DNA of 44,651 nt from Pseudomonadota bacterium (GTDB lineage Bacteria > Myxococcota_A > UBA9160 > SZUA-336), in NCBI GenBank assembly GCA_003247575.1, contig QJZC01000045.1:72297-116947 (forward strand), written 5' to 3'. The position numbers and the translations under genes are program-made. Within the stretch, counting starts at the first letter, position 1; each line of letters starts with the position of its first letter. Under the pieces are notes generated by a model, which had not been told where the DNA came from, made no database searches, and saw only the letters and a program-made list of their open reading frames with translations. This document shows, piece by piece, positions 25,837 through 37,765 of the stretch.

Positions 25837-27210
25837 ATGTTACCAGAAGTCGAAAAAGATACGAAAACAGTATTCAGCTCCCTCGCACGCCTGAGCTCGT
25901 CCCTGCTGCTTGGTCTGGCCTTGCTCGCTGGGTCACCCGTCTCGGCGGAGCCACGCAGCCTCCCGATCGTCTCGATCGCGGATGAGGCGCCGAGCATCTC
26001 GGGGGAGCTCTCCTTCGAATCCGAAGCCCTGAGCTCGAGTGAGCTGACGGTGCGGCTGGGCGGCCTGGAGCCCAAGACCACCTACGTGCTCTGCCTGAAT
26101 CCCGGCGAAGCCGGGTCGCCCACGAGCGACCGACTCGGCAAGCTTCAGATTCACGGCTGGCCCCTCGGATCGGTGTGGGAGAATCCGAGCGGTATCCAGG
26201 AAGGGCACTGGAACTTCGTTCGCATCCAGACGGACGCGGCGGGCGCATTCGAGCAGCAGTTCGAGCTGCCTCTACCTGCTGCGGACTACCGAGTGCGCCT
26301 GCTCGTCAAGACGTCTCCCGAGAACGGCAGCCAGTGCATCGCACAGTCCGATGCCTTCCTCATGGTGGTCAGCGGTCCCCCGTTCACGCGTTGGCTAGCC
26401 GGGACATTCGTGGCGCTGGCGTTCGTGCCCCTGATCTTCATGGTCAGGGGGCGAGCCAAGAGCGACCGCCACAAGGCAGAACGTGCACACAACCCCGAGG
26501 AGGCCGAGCCGAGCCCGCGCGCGCCCCTGGCAGGCGCGGGCGAAGTGCACCACAGGCCGACACTCGCACCCGCGGTGCCGGGTCCGCCCGAGATCCCATC
26601 CCCGCCAGAAGGCCTCGAGTGCGGACGCAACCCAGTGCGCCCAGTAGCGGCTACGCCGACGCCCCTGCACTCGGGCGAGTCCCCCCTGAGTCCAGCGGAT
26701 GCCGCAGCGCAGGCCTGGCGCTTTCAGCCAGACAGCACGAATGGCCAGACCTTGGTCGATCAGGCACGCAGCGAGGGTGTGCTGAGACACGGGAAGCACT
26801 TCAGCTGGATCGAGATCAACAATCGGCGCAAGCAGTTCCGTGCCAGGCAGGCACTCGTATTCCAGATCCTGTGCGACCAGGATCCGAACTGTGACGGGCT
26901 CCCACAGGAACACATCGTCCGCGAGTGGGAGGCGGTCTACGAGGCGAAGCGGGCAAATCCCGTCCGGGTTCGAGACATCTTCCGCGCGTATCCCGATGAA
27001 CCGGGAGATTTCATCGTGCGGGTGCCGGGACCGGCCAGCGTCTATCGACTGGGAATTCCGGTTCCTGGGTCACCGGAGACCCAGCGATGCGATCAAGAAG
27101 AATCTGATAATGAGGAAAATATAGAACTAACTACTGAGATTGCGTCAAAATGCGCACACTCCGTAAACGGAGCCTCCACGGCCGCGGTAGGGGAGCCCGA
27201 GCGCAGCTGA
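25837..27210 (+). CDS. Membrane protein with periplasmic beta domain and cytosolic winged-helix-like domain
   Basis: 457 residues from the ATG at 25837; upstream codons in frame give no signal peptide. Residues 1-37 form a signal peptide ending in SPVSAEP. Residues 38-180 look like a beta-sandwich (LTVRLGGLEPKTTYVLCLNP; two Cys at 86 and 167 could bond). A TM helix spans about 186-204, then a Pro-rich linker to about 295. Residues about 320-407 resemble a winged helix: RKQFRARQALVFQILC, PQEHIVREW, VRVRDIFRAYPDE and FIVRVPGPASVYRL. An N-out topology would put that domain in the cytosol, so a membrane-bound regulator is plausible but inferred. The last ~45 codons are notably AT-rich and acidic. 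Confidence 0.7.
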   Translation: MLPEVEKDTKTVFSSLARLSSSLLLGLALLAGSPVSAEPRSLPIVSIADEAPSISGELSFESEALSSSELTVRLGGLEPKTTYVLCLNPGEAGSPTSDRLGKLQIHGWPLGSVWENPSGIQEGHWNFVRIQTDAAGAFEQQFELPLPAADYRVRLLVKTSPENGSQCIAQSDAFLMVVSGPPFTRWLAGTFVALAFVPLIFMVRGRAKSDRHKAERAHNPEEAEPSPRAPLAGAGEVHHRPTLAPAVPGPPEIPSPPEGLECGRNPVRPVAATPTPLHSGESPLSPADAAAQAWRFQPDSTNGQTLVDQARSEGVLRHGKHFSWIEINNRRKQFRARQALVFQILCDQDPNCDGLPQEHIVREWEAVYEAKRANPVRVRDIFRAYPDEPGDFIVRVPGPASVYRLGIPVPGSPETQRCDQEESDNEENIELTTEIASKCAHSVNGASTAAVGEPERS

Positions 27211-27293
27211 ACAGCGATCGCTGCGGTATCCCCAAGTGAAGGTTGAAGCTCGCCGCATCCAGGCGAGCATCGGACTCTGAGAGGATGTCGCTG

Positions 27294-27785
27294 ATGCATG
27301 CACCGCTTTACGAGATTCCGCTGAAGAGATTGAGCGGAGAAGAAGTCTTCTTGAAGCCGTACCGCGAGAACGTGTTGCTCGTGGTCAACACCGCGAGCCA
27401 GTGCGGCTTCACCCCTCAATATGAGCACCTCGAGCACCTATGGCGGACTCACCGCGAGCGGGGCCTGGTAGTGCTCGGCTTCCCGTGCAATCAGTTCGGG
27501 AAGCAGGAGCCCGGAGACGCCACACAGATCAGCGAGTTCTGTGCTCGAAACTACGGCGTCAGCTTTCCGATGTTCGCGAAGGTCGAAGTGAATGGGGCCA
27601 ACGCCCATCCGCTCTTTGCCACGCTCAAACACGCCGCGAGAGGGCTACTCGGAACACGCGCGATCAAGTGGAACTTCACCAAGTTTCTCGTCGGCCGACA
27701 CGCGGGCTCCGTTGCGCGCTTCGCGCCGACGACCAGCGGAGATCGTCTGGAGAGCGCGATCCTGACCGCCCTCGAGAGCAGCTGA
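27294..27785 (+). CDS. Glutathione peroxidase family (thiol peroxidase), Cys type
   Basis: These enzymes reduce hydrogen and lipid peroxides with glutathione or thioredoxin. The 163-residue protein has the catalytic Cys in NTASQCGFTPQY, then GLVVLGFPCNQFGKQEPG with the second Cys, and KWNFTKFLV carrying the Trp and Asn of the active site. GAGAGG lies 9 bases before the ATG at 27294; the ATG at 27285 would be too close to it. It sits between unknown accessory genes, which is unusual for an antioxidant enzyme and may simply reflect insertion of those genes. Confidence 0.93.
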   Translation: MHAPLYEIPLKRLSGEEVFLKPYRENVLLVVNTASQCGFTPQYEHLEHLWRTHRERGLVVLGFPCNQFGKQEPGDATQISEFCARNYGVSFPMFAKVEVNGANAHPLFATLKHAARGLLGTRAIKWNFTKFLVGRHAGSVARFAPTTSGDRLESAILTALESS

Positions 27786-27811
27786 CCCGGGTATTTTGCC
27801 AGTCTCCGGAA

Positions 27812-27884
27812 GGGGCTCTGGAATCGCGGCTGCCGGGCCTAGTCGCGGACTCGAACGGCCCGGCAGCCGCGATTCCAGAACCCC
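27812..27884. terminator. Long stem-loop, 22-bp perfect stem
   Basis: Arms 27818-27839 and 27857-27878 are exact inverted repeats with a 17-base loop. After a 2x2 internal loop, four more G-C pairs form (27812-27815 with 27881-27884). It lies 27 bases after the glutathione peroxidase stop, where a terminator would be expected, but it has no T-tract and is far longer than needed. It could instead be a mobile or recombination-type inverted repeat. Confidence 0.6.
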
Positions 27885-28057
27885 GATCGTTCGGGGTATG
27901 CCGCCTCGGGTGAGTTTTCGCAAACTCGCGCTCTCCTCGAAATGAAGCTGCTGGTCGTTCACTAGCGTCACTCGGAGTTCGACTTCGAAGGTCTGCGGTG
28001 TGCGGAAGTCCGCTGCTGGACGCGCGGGCGCTGCTCCGCGTTGGTAGATTGAGCCGA

Positions 28058-29176
28058 ATGCTGCCTGGGAGAGACCCCTTGTCCGACGAAACGCATCCAA
28101 TCCTCTTGGCCGGGCCGGGGGAATCGCCGCAGAGCCTGGCCCACGAGATCAGCCGGAATTCGCCAGTCGCGTTCGACGACTCCCTCGGGACTCTCTGCCA
28201 GAACAACCAGATCAGTCCGCGACTCCCGCACTGCGGGGGTCGGGCGCTGTGGATCGACCCGCGAGCGCTCGAGGAGACCTCCTGCAGGGCTTGGGGGCAG
28301 GATCGTGAACAGATCGAGCGTGCCTTTCTTGCAGCACCCAACGGGCGACAAGTCGCCCAACACGATCCGTGGCTGCTCACCAAGATGTACGACTTCGCGG
28401 GCTACGCCCAACGGAACCAATGGAAGATTGGCCAGCAGATCACGACGCTCGCTGGCCACGGATCGAACGGCGCAGGTGCATACAGCGGCGTGCTGCATAG
28501 CGACCTCAGGGGAATCGCCCAGCTCGCCGACCGCGTCTACGCGGATGTCATGACCGAGTTCAGCGCTTCCCGCTCTCCCTTCGGAGTCAGCCGAGCCGAG
28601 AGGGGCGCGCTCGAGAGGATGCTCCGATCTCACCCGGCCTACGGACAGCTCCGAAAGGCGCTGGACGATCTGCCGAAATTCGTCCAGCGACGCCTGGGAG
28701 ACATCCATCTCCCCTCCTCGCCTCGACCTAACGCCCGCTTCCTGCGACGGCAATTCGTCGTGCCCAAAGGCGTGGCGCCGGGAATCTACCTGGGACGCGT
28801 AGCGAACCGACTCGGGGACCAGGTGCTGCGCGCAGGTCGCTACGCGCGCGGCGCAACCTGGATCGTGCCCGCGGTTCTCGGCGTCTACACCTCGCTCACT
28901 GCCCCCGAGGGCATGAAGCTGCGAACCGGCGCAGGAGAGACCGTCGGCGTCGTGTTGGGAGCCGTCGGATCCACCTGGGGGGGCCTTGCCGGCGCGGCAG
29001 TCACGACGGGCATCGTCGCGCTCCCAGGCATCGTCGTGTTCGTCGCAGCCGTTTCCGCATCTGCTGGCGTCGGCTACGCGGGATACACGGTCGGCAAGTG
29101 GGTCGGTGAGTCGATCTACGACACGGTATTGGAAACGATCGGCGGCTGGGCCGATGCATGGGTCGAGATCTTCTGA
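28058..29176 (+). CDS. Protein with C-terminal Gly/Ala-rich hydrophobic domain, effector-like
   Basis: 372 residues from the ATG at 28058; its ribosome site is weak and an earlier start (to 27998) is possible. I cannot name the family. Residues 1-110 are soluble and Pro/Ser-rich. Residues about 115-230 form a helical region (MYDFAGYAQRNQWKIGQQI, then YGQLRKALDDLPKFVQ). From about 295 to 350 a run of small hydrophobic residues has glycines at short intervals (GVVLGAVGSTWGGLAGAA, then VGYAGYTVG), ending GESIYDTVLETIGGWADAW. This C-terminus resembles the glycine-zipper membrane domains of some type VI secretion effectors and colicin-like toxins. No signal peptide is present. The next gene overlaps its stop codon. 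Confidence 0.65.
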   Translation: MLPGRDPLSDETHPILLAGPGESPQSLAHEISRNSPVAFDDSLGTLCQNNQISPRLPHCGGRALWIDPRALEETSCRAWGQDREQIERAFLAAPNGRQVAQHDPWLLTKMYDFAGYAQRNQWKIGQQITTLAGHGSNGAGAYSGVLHSDLRGIAQLADRVYADVMTEFSASRSPFGVSRAERGALERMLRSHPAYGQLRKALDDLPKFVQRRLGDIHLPSSPRPNARFLRRQFVVPKGVAPGIYLGRVANRLGDQVLRAGRYARGATWIVPAVLGVYTSLTAPEGMKLRTGAGETVGVVLGAVGSTWGGLAGAAVTTGIVALPGIVVFVAAVSASAGVGYAGYTVGKWVGESIYDTVLETIGGWADAWVEIF

Positions 29177-29571
29177 TGGCGCTCTGGCTTGGAACGATCG
29201 CGCTGCTCCTGACCCCGCTCCTCATTCGCATGAACCTGAAGCAAATGCGCACGATCGTGCCCGTATTCGAAAACGAACCGATGCTCCGCAGTGCGGCCGA
29301 CATACCGGGCTCACCGTTCCTCTGGCTGGGGGGAGCCTGGTACCTCGCCCTCCACTACTCGATCACCTTGGCTTTGGTCTACCTCCTACCCTCGCGATGG
29401 ATCGAGCGAAAGGCCTACAACGTATCGGGCATATCCTGCACCAAGACCGAGTTTCTTCAGCATTTCTCAGAGAGCGAAGCCCGTAGGGCCGTGTTGTTCC
29501 ATGCCCTCGGCTTCACCTGTATGGTGCTCATCATTCTCGGATACTTCCTCATGCCCCCGGATGCTCGCTGA
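29176..29571 (+). CDS. Small three-TM protein, possible immunity partner
   Basis: 131 residues from the ATG at 29176, whose A is the last base of the upstream stop (TGATG); an ATG six codons earlier is the alternative. Hydrophobic helices at about 1-18, 45-72 (FLWLGGAWYLALHYSITLALVYLLP) and 103-126. The middle soluble loop holds CTKTEFLQHFSESEARR. I recognise no family. The overlap means it is made together with the preceding protein, the usual arrangement for a toxin and its membrane immunity protein. Confidence 0.65.
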   Translation: MALWLGTIALLLTPLLIRMNLKQMRTIVPVFENEPMLRSAADIPGSPFLWLGGAWYLALHYSITLALVYLLPSRWIERKAYNVSGISCTKTEFLQHFSESEARRAVLFHALGFTCMVLIILGYFLMPPDAR

Positions 29572-29613
29572 TTCCCGCGGGTGAGCGCTCGAGCGCTTGA
29601 TCGTGCACCCACC

Positions 29614-30153
29614 TCAGGACTGCGGCCTGCGTAGCGAGAGCAGGCGGTCTCCGATCGATGCGAGCGAGGTTGCCATCAGGAGCCATGCGATCGGAGTCAG
29701 CGAGAGTCGCAGCAGCTGGACGGCTGCGGCCCAGAGCTCTGGCATGCGGATCGCGATGTCTACTGTGATCGGCACGAAGTAGAGCACTCCATTCCAACGC
29801 CCGAGAGCGCTCATGCGCAGCTGCCCCTCTCGATGGAGCCAATAGGAGTCCACCGCGTACTGCAGGAACGCGACCAGCACCAGAACCGGTAGCCCGACCG
29901 GGACCGCGCCGCGGAGCGCCGCCGGCCCCAGACCGCAGAGCACGAAGAGCACGTCCGCGCCGTGGTCGAGGCTACGTCCGCAGGCGCTCGCCGTCCCAGC
30001 TCGACGCGCGACGGGCCCGTCGACCAGATCGCTCGCGATCGCCAGCAGCAGGATCCCCGCCGCCGCCCACGTTGCCGCCCCTGAGGCTTGCAGCATGCAA
30101 TATGCAAAGGGCAACGCGAGGAGGCCCCTGCCGAGGGACAAGAGGTTGGCCAT
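29614..30153 (-). CDS. CDP-alcohol phosphatidyltransferase family protein
   Basis: These integral membrane enzymes join a CDP-activated lipid or alcohol to an alcohol acceptor, as in phosphatidylglycerol or phosphatidylinositol synthesis. The 179-residue protein has the full signature D-x2-DG-x2-AR-x8-G-x3-D-x3-D in SDLVDGPVARR...CGRSLDHGAD (residues about 41-66), and about six hydrophobic helices. The acceptor cannot be told from sequence. Its start follows directly after the exonuclease stop, so the two are co-transcribed. Confidence 0.9.
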   Translation of the reverse strand: MANLLSLGRGLLALPFAYCMLQASGAATWAAAGILLLAIASDLVDGPVARRAGTASACGRSLDHGADVLFVLCGLGPAALRGAVPVGLPVLVLVAFLQYAVDSYWLHREGQLRMSALGRWNGVLYFVPITVDIAIRMPELWAAAVQLLRLSLTPIAWLLMATSLASIGDRLLSLRRPQS

Positions 30154-31059
30154 CTAGGGCTGCCAGCGCACGACCCGGGAGATCAAGCGTTCGGCACCGA
30201 GCTCCCCCAACAGGGCCTCGAGTTGGCCACGATCGGCCCCGCGGTAGGCAAGCTGCTCGATACGAGCTTCGATCGACAGATCATCTCGCATCGCGACGAG
30301 AGCACGAGACAAGGAGAGCAGCTCAGCGTTCTCCGCCAGCGCTCGCGCCACCCGAGCGGGTGCTCGGATGCCCGCATCCCTCAGGGCGTCCTCACCACAT
30401 GGAATCGCATCGATTCCACCGAAGCTCTGGAGCAGAGCAGCGCCGGTCTTCGCCCCCACGCCAGGGATTCCCGGAATGCCGTCGACCGCATCGCCGACCA
30501 GGGTCAGGTACTCGGGAACCAGGGTCGGCGGAACCCCCAGCCGAGCCTCGACCTCCTTCGGACCGCTCTCGGTCCCGTCCTTGAGATCGAGCAGGCGAAC
30601 GTGGTCGCTCACGAGCGCGGCCAGATCCTTGTCACGCGTGACGATCACGACCTCGGCGCCCTGGGCCCGCAGCTGCCGCACCAGGCTCGCAATCAGGTCA
30701 TCGGCCTCGTAGTCCTCGAGCTGATACAGCGGAATCCCGAGAGCCGCCGTCGCGCGTTCGCAGAGTGCGAACTGGGGCTCCAGATCGGCGGGGGCCTCGG
30801 TGCGTCCGGCCTTGTAGCCTGCATAGATCCGATTCCGGAAGCTCGTCATCGCAAAGTCGAATGCGGCCGCCACGTGGGTAGGCTCGTAGTCGCGCAGGAA
30901 CTTGATCAGCACCTGCGTATAGCCTCGCACGGCTCCCACCGGCTCGCCCGCCGGGCTGCGCAGATCGGGAAGGCTGTGATAGGCGCGAAAGATCTGGAAG
31001 TGCGCATCGAGCACGTAGACCACGGGCGGCGAAGTCTGCGGGCGACGCGGGGGGCTCAT
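30154..31059 (-). CDS. Stand-alone 5'-3' exonuclease / flap endonuclease
   Basis: 301 residues matching the N-terminal nuclease domain of DNA polymerase I. It has YVLDAHFQIFRAYHSL with the first metal-binding Asp, AFDFAMTSFRN, YEADDLIASLV, VTRDKDLAALV, and the helix-three-turn-helix GIPGIPGVGAKTGAALLQSFG. Role: removal of RNA primers and 5' flaps. Its usual partner polymerase is not in this window; the pairing with a phosphatidyltransferase is probably positional only. Confidence 0.9.
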   Translation of the reverse strand: MSPPRRPQTSPPVVYVLDAHFQIFRAYHSLPDLRSPAGEPVGAVRGYTQVLIKFLRDYEPTHVAAAFDFAMTSFRNRIYAGYKAGRTEAPADLEPQFALCERATAALGIPLYQLEDYEADDLIASLVRQLRAQGAEVVIVTRDKDLAALVSDHVRLLDLKDGTESGPKEVEARLGVPPTLVPEYLTLVGDAVDGIPGIPGVGAKTGAALLQSFGGIDAIPCGEDALRDAGIRAPARVARALAENAELLSLSRALVAMRDDLSIEARIEQLAYRGADRGQLEALLGELGAERLISRVVRWQP

Positions 31060-31138
31060 GGGAACGCTCCAAAGCGGCTCGTTCGTTTGCCGGCGCAGGA
31101 CCCAGCCTGCCGCCTCTGGGCCGAGTCGCTAGTCGATT

Positions 31139-31158
31139 GCAACCGATCGCAACCGATC
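31139..31158. repeat. Two tandem 10-bp repeats
   Basis: GCAACCGATC twice in a row, in the 115-base gap between the acyl-CoA dehydrogenase stop and the exonuclease start. Function unknown. Confidence 0.6.
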
Positions 31159-31174
31159 GCGGGGGGCGATGACC

Positions 31175-32320
<1,146 letters not shown>

Positions 32321-33025
32321 CGCTCTCCCCCATGGTCGCAGTTTCTGATTGGCTCGCAGCCCGCGAAACGCGCTCCGAACGCGAGAATCGGGCGGATTTA
32401 GAGCGCCGGGAGGATCTCACCCCAGCACTCGACTCGTCGAGGAGTCGGCGGCTCCGCTGCGCCACTCGCACGCTCCCCCACATGAGCCCACAGTCTAGCC
32501 CGGAGTGCTTGGGAAGGCCCCGTCCGGCGCTCACGCGACAGCAACCGGGTGGCGCCCGCCGGACGCGTGCCCGGGGGGATCGGCTTCGAGCCCAGGCGAG
32601 GCACGCGGCGAAATCCTTCGTTGCCCTAATGCCGCGCGACGTTAGAATCGAAGTCCCCTTGGGATGGATCGAGCAGCTTCGAGTCTCGCCGGGCCTTCCT
32701 CGACGGTCTGCGCCTCGCGGCAAGAGTCTATGCGAGTCGGGCTGGTGCGCCGTGCCGGTTCGCATGTAGTCGCTTGCAACCACGTGGCCGCAATGAGCCG
32801 CAATGGCGACTCGGATCTGGATTCGGACCCCGCTCCGATCCGCCGGCAACCGAGGTTTGCCGGGCGATCCGTGGCCCGAAGAGCGACCCGAAGAGAGTGC
32901 CGCGCGTGCACTCCGAGCTGGGCGTAGGCGAGCGGGAGCTGTGAAGTCAGCCCGAGGAGAGAGAACATGGCCGATCCGAGTGCTGTCCAAGCTCGCCGGT
33001 CGGGACGTCGCAATGATTGGAACTC
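32321..33025. other. ~700-base region with no convincing gene
   Basis: Between the divergent acyl-CoA dehydrogenase and RNase D genes. The frames here (for example 32302-32769 plus, 32292-32990 minus, 32803-33039 plus) are Arg/Ser-rich on both strands, with no family look or good ribosome site. It could contain a small RNA or degraded gene; a candidate promoter is listed separately. Confidence 0.5.
32621..32648 (+). promoter_or_regulatory. Candidate sigma-70 promoter
   Basis: TTGCCC (32621-32626), 16-base spacer, TAGAAT (32643-32648). It points toward RNase D but lies about 380 bases upstream, so the leader would be long or a small RNA may lie between. Confidence 0.35.
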
Positions 33026-34285
33026 ATGCCCGAATATGAACTCGTTACGACTCCGGAAGGCCTCGAGGAGCTCGTCAAGCAGCTAAGACGTCAACGTGTC
33101 ATCGCCATCGATAGCGAAGCGGACAGCTTCTTTCACTACGTAGACAAACTCTGTCTCCTTCAGGTCGGATACAAGGATGGAATCGCGCTGATCGATCCCT
33201 TGGAGCTCCCCGCTGGAGCGCTGTCGCTACTCGATCCCGTGCTCTCGGACCGCAAGATTCGCAAGGTTCTGCATGCCGCGGACTACGACCTCTTCGTACT
33301 GCAGCGCTACGGCGGCGGACTCAAGCTACAGAACATCTTCGACACGATGATCTCGGCACAGCTGCTCGGCTATCGTGCGGTCGGGCTCGCCGCACTGGTG
33401 AGTGAGCACTTCGGGGTCGAGCTCGCGAAGGACCAGCAACGCACCGATTGGTCGCGGCGGCCGCTGCGAGCGGCACAGCTCGAGTACGCGGCCGGCGACG
33501 TGCGCTATCTGATCGAGCTGTCCTCCCTGCTCGAAGCCTCCCTGAAGGAGAAGAAGCGACTCCCCTGGGCCCAAGCAGAGTTTGCCGCCCTCGAGGAGAA
33601 GGTGTGGCCGGAGCGCGAGTTCGACACGGACGGCTACATGCGTATCAAGGGAGCCAAGCAGCTCTCGGCGCGCGGACGCGCCATATTGAAGCAGCTCTAC
33701 CTCCTGAGAGACAAGCGGGCGAGGGAGCGAGATCGCCCGCCCTTCAAGGTGCTCGGGAACGGCACGCTCCTCGACCTCGCCCAGAAGCCTCCGCGCTCCA
33801 AGCGTGCGCTGATGACGCGCCGCGGGATCACGGATCTGGTCGTCCGTCGAATGGGAGCCGAGCTGATCGAAGCCATCGAGCGCGGCACCGAAGCCCCGGA
33901 GGAGCCGCTGCCGGATCCCCGCCGAAACGGTGGCGGGCGTCGTCGCCTCGACCGTCGCGCGGAGCAGCGCCTGGAAAGGCTCAAGAACTGGCGTGCGAAG
34001 CGATCACGAGAGCTCGAGCTCGATCCTGGCGTGTTCTGTCCGAATGCGGCGCTGGAAGAGATCGCGTGGGCGCACCCGACGCGCATCACAGAGCTCGCCA
34101 AGCTGCCCAACCTCAAGCCGTGGTGGGTCCAGGAATTCGGCGAGGAAGCCCTCGCGCTGACTCGACGCAGCGAGCCCTCGGACGGCGACGACTCCAAGCC
34201 CGCAAGCCCCAAGGGTGGCGGGTCCCGAACGACGGGCGGCAAGGCCAGGAAGAGTGTCCCTCCGAAGGGATCGTCCGACGCCTGA
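33026..34285 (+). CDS. rnd: Ribonuclease D
   Basis: A 3'-5' exoribonuclease that trims tRNA and other stable RNA. 419 residues from the ATG at 33026; a TTG three codons upstream is also possible. The DEDDy nuclease core shows D29-x-E31 (IDSEAD), LHAADYDLFVLQRY, FDTMISAQLLGY and YAAGDVRYLIEL. An HRDC domain follows about residues 205-290 (ILKQLYLLRDKRARERDRPPF). After a basic linker, about 330-380 (CPNAALEEIAWAHP, then LKPWWVQEFGEEAL) looks like a second HRDC domain, as in E. coli RNase D. The C-terminal ~40 residues are Lys/Ser/Gly-rich and likely disordered. Confidence 0.93.
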   Translation: MPEYELVTTPEGLEELVKQLRRQRVIAIDSEADSFFHYVDKLCLLQVGYKDGIALIDPLELPAGALSLLDPVLSDRKIRKVLHAADYDLFVLQRYGGGLKLQNIFDTMISAQLLGYRAVGLAALVSEHFGVELAKDQQRTDWSRRPLRAAQLEYAAGDVRYLIELSSLLEASLKEKKRLPWAQAEFAALEEKVWPEREFDTDGYMRIKGAKQLSARGRAILKQLYLLRDKRARERDRPPFKVLGNGTLLDLAQKPPRSKRALMTRRGITDLVVRRMGAELIEAIERGTEAPEEPLPDPRRNGGGRRRLDRRAEQRLERLKNWRAKRSRELELDPGVFCPNAALEEIAWAHPTRITELAKLPNLKPWWVQEFGEEALALTRRSEPSDGDDSKPASPKGGGSRTTGGKARKSVPPKGSSDA

Positions 34286-34449
34286 CCGCGGCGATCTTCG
34301 CTAGACGTGCCCTCCTGCGCCGCGCGCCAGCGCGACACCGACGCCTGCGACTCTACAGCGCTCGTCCGTCAGAGCGGCAGCGCGCTTGGCATTGATGTGT
34401 GCGTCCATCGTCCATTCTGCGGTACTCTGCTCTGCGCGGGGGCAGCGCT

Positions 34450-35760
34450 TTGGAATCGAAACTCGGGCAGAACATCTACTCGGAGCGACGTGCGCGCTTC
34501 GTAGCTCAGCTCGGCGAGGGAGTCGCGATATTTCCCGGGGGACACCTCGTGCGTCGTGTGAACGACGTCGATCACGTATTCCGCCAGCGCTCCGATCTCC
34601 TCTACCTGACGGGGTTCGACCACCCGAATGCGGTGGCTGTGATCTCCCAACGCGGACTCGTGTTGTTCGTGGAGCCACGCGACCGAGACGCCGAGACCTG
34701 GCATGGCCGACGTCCGGGCGTAGACGGTGCCATCGAGCAGTTCGGCGCCGACACGGCCTACCCCGTCTCGGAGCTCCGTCGAAGGCTTCCCGACCTGCTG
34801 CAGAACCTTCCCCGACTCTTCCATCGCTTCGGCGAGGACGTGGAACTCGATCGCGCCATCGTGGAGACCTTGGCGGAGCTGCGCTCCAAGGGCCGCACGG
34901 GAATCACTGCACCGAACGAGATCAGCGACCCGCACGTCATCCTCGACGAGATGCGCCTGCGCAAGGACGCTCACGAGCTCACACTCATGCGACATGCCGC
35001 CGAAATCAGTCACGACGCACACCGAGCCGCAGCACGCGCAGCGAGCCCGGGCGGGTACGAGTTCGAGCTCGAGGCCGAACTCGCCTACGTCTTCCGCAAA
35101 CGCGGTGGAGCGGGCGCGGCCTACCCGAGCATCGTGGCGGCCGGTGAGAACGCCACGATCCTCCACTACACGGAGAACACGGGTCTGCTGCGCGAGGGAG
35201 AGCTCGTGCTGATCGATGCCGGCGTCGAGTTCGGAGGATACGCTTCGGATGTGACGCGGACCTATCCGATCGGTGGTCGCTTCCAGCAGCCGCATGCCGA
35301 CGTCTACCAGGCGGTGCTCGCTGCGCAGCGAGCGACACTCGAGGCCGTGCGTCCGGGAACCTCGCTGCGCGAACTTCACGACGTTGCCGTCCGCAGCCTC
35401 AGCCAGTCTCTGATCGACCTGGGAGCTCTCACGTGCAGCCTCGACCAGGCGATCGCAGACGAGCTCTACAAGCGTTTCTACATGCACGGCACCGGTCACT
35501 TCCTGGGCCTCGACGTGCACGACGTGGGCAGCCACAGAGTCGAGGGAAAGCCGCGTCCACTAGAGCCCGGGATGGTGTTCACGGTCGAGCCTGGACTCTA
35601 TTTCCGGCCCGACGAGCCGGACTGCCCAGCGGAGCTGCGCGGAATCGGTGTACGCATCGAAGACGACGTGGTCATCGTCGACGATGGGTACGAAGTCCTC
35701 ACCCGATCGATTCCCAAGGAACCCTCCGCCGTCGAAACCTGGATGCAGAGCGACACCTAA
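34450..35760 (+). CDS. pepP: Xaa-Pro aminopeptidase (aminopeptidase P)
   Basis: A manganese enzyme that removes N-terminal residues ahead of proline. The TTG at 34450 is preferred (436 residues) because the domain begins soon after it ([15 protein letters not shown]); a GTG at 34399 would add 17 residues. The start is uncertain. All five pita-bread metal ligands are visible: [21 protein letters not shown] (two Asp), [12 protein letters not shown] (His), FTVEPGLYF (Glu) and GVRIEDDVV (Glu). The N-terminal creatinase-like domain fills residues 1-170. It lies just upstream of acs, separated by 10 bases. Confidence 0.93.
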   Translation: MESKLGQNIYSERRARFVAQLGEGVAIFPGGHLVRRVNDVDHVFRQRSDLLYLTGFDHPNAVAVISQRGLVLFVEPRDRDAETWHGRRPGVDGAIEQFGADTAYPVSELRRRLPDLLQNLPRLFHRFGEDVELDRAIVETLAELRSKGRTGITAPNEISDPHVILDEMRLRKDAHELTLMRHAAEISHDAHRAAARAASPGGYEFELEAELAYVFRKRGGAGAAYPSIVAAGENATILHYTENTGLLREGELVLIDAGVEFGGYASDVTRTYPIGGRFQQPHADVYQAVLAAQRATLEAVRPGTSLRELHDVAVRSLSQSLIDLGALTCSLDQAIADELYKRFYMHGTGHFLGLDVHDVGSHRVEGKPRPLEPGMVFTVEPGLYFRPDEPDCPAELRGIGVRIEDDVVIVDDGYEVLTRSIPKEPSAVETWMQSDT

Positions 35761-35770
35761 GGAGCCCCCC

Positions 35771-37738
<1,968 letters not shown>

Positions 37739-37765
37739 GATGCTCGATTTCGGGGGAAGATCATC

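Noticed and set aside
27243..27293. Earlier starts for glutathione peroxidase
   Set aside because: The GAGAGG ribosome site fits the ATG at 27294; earlier codons add residues not seen in the family.
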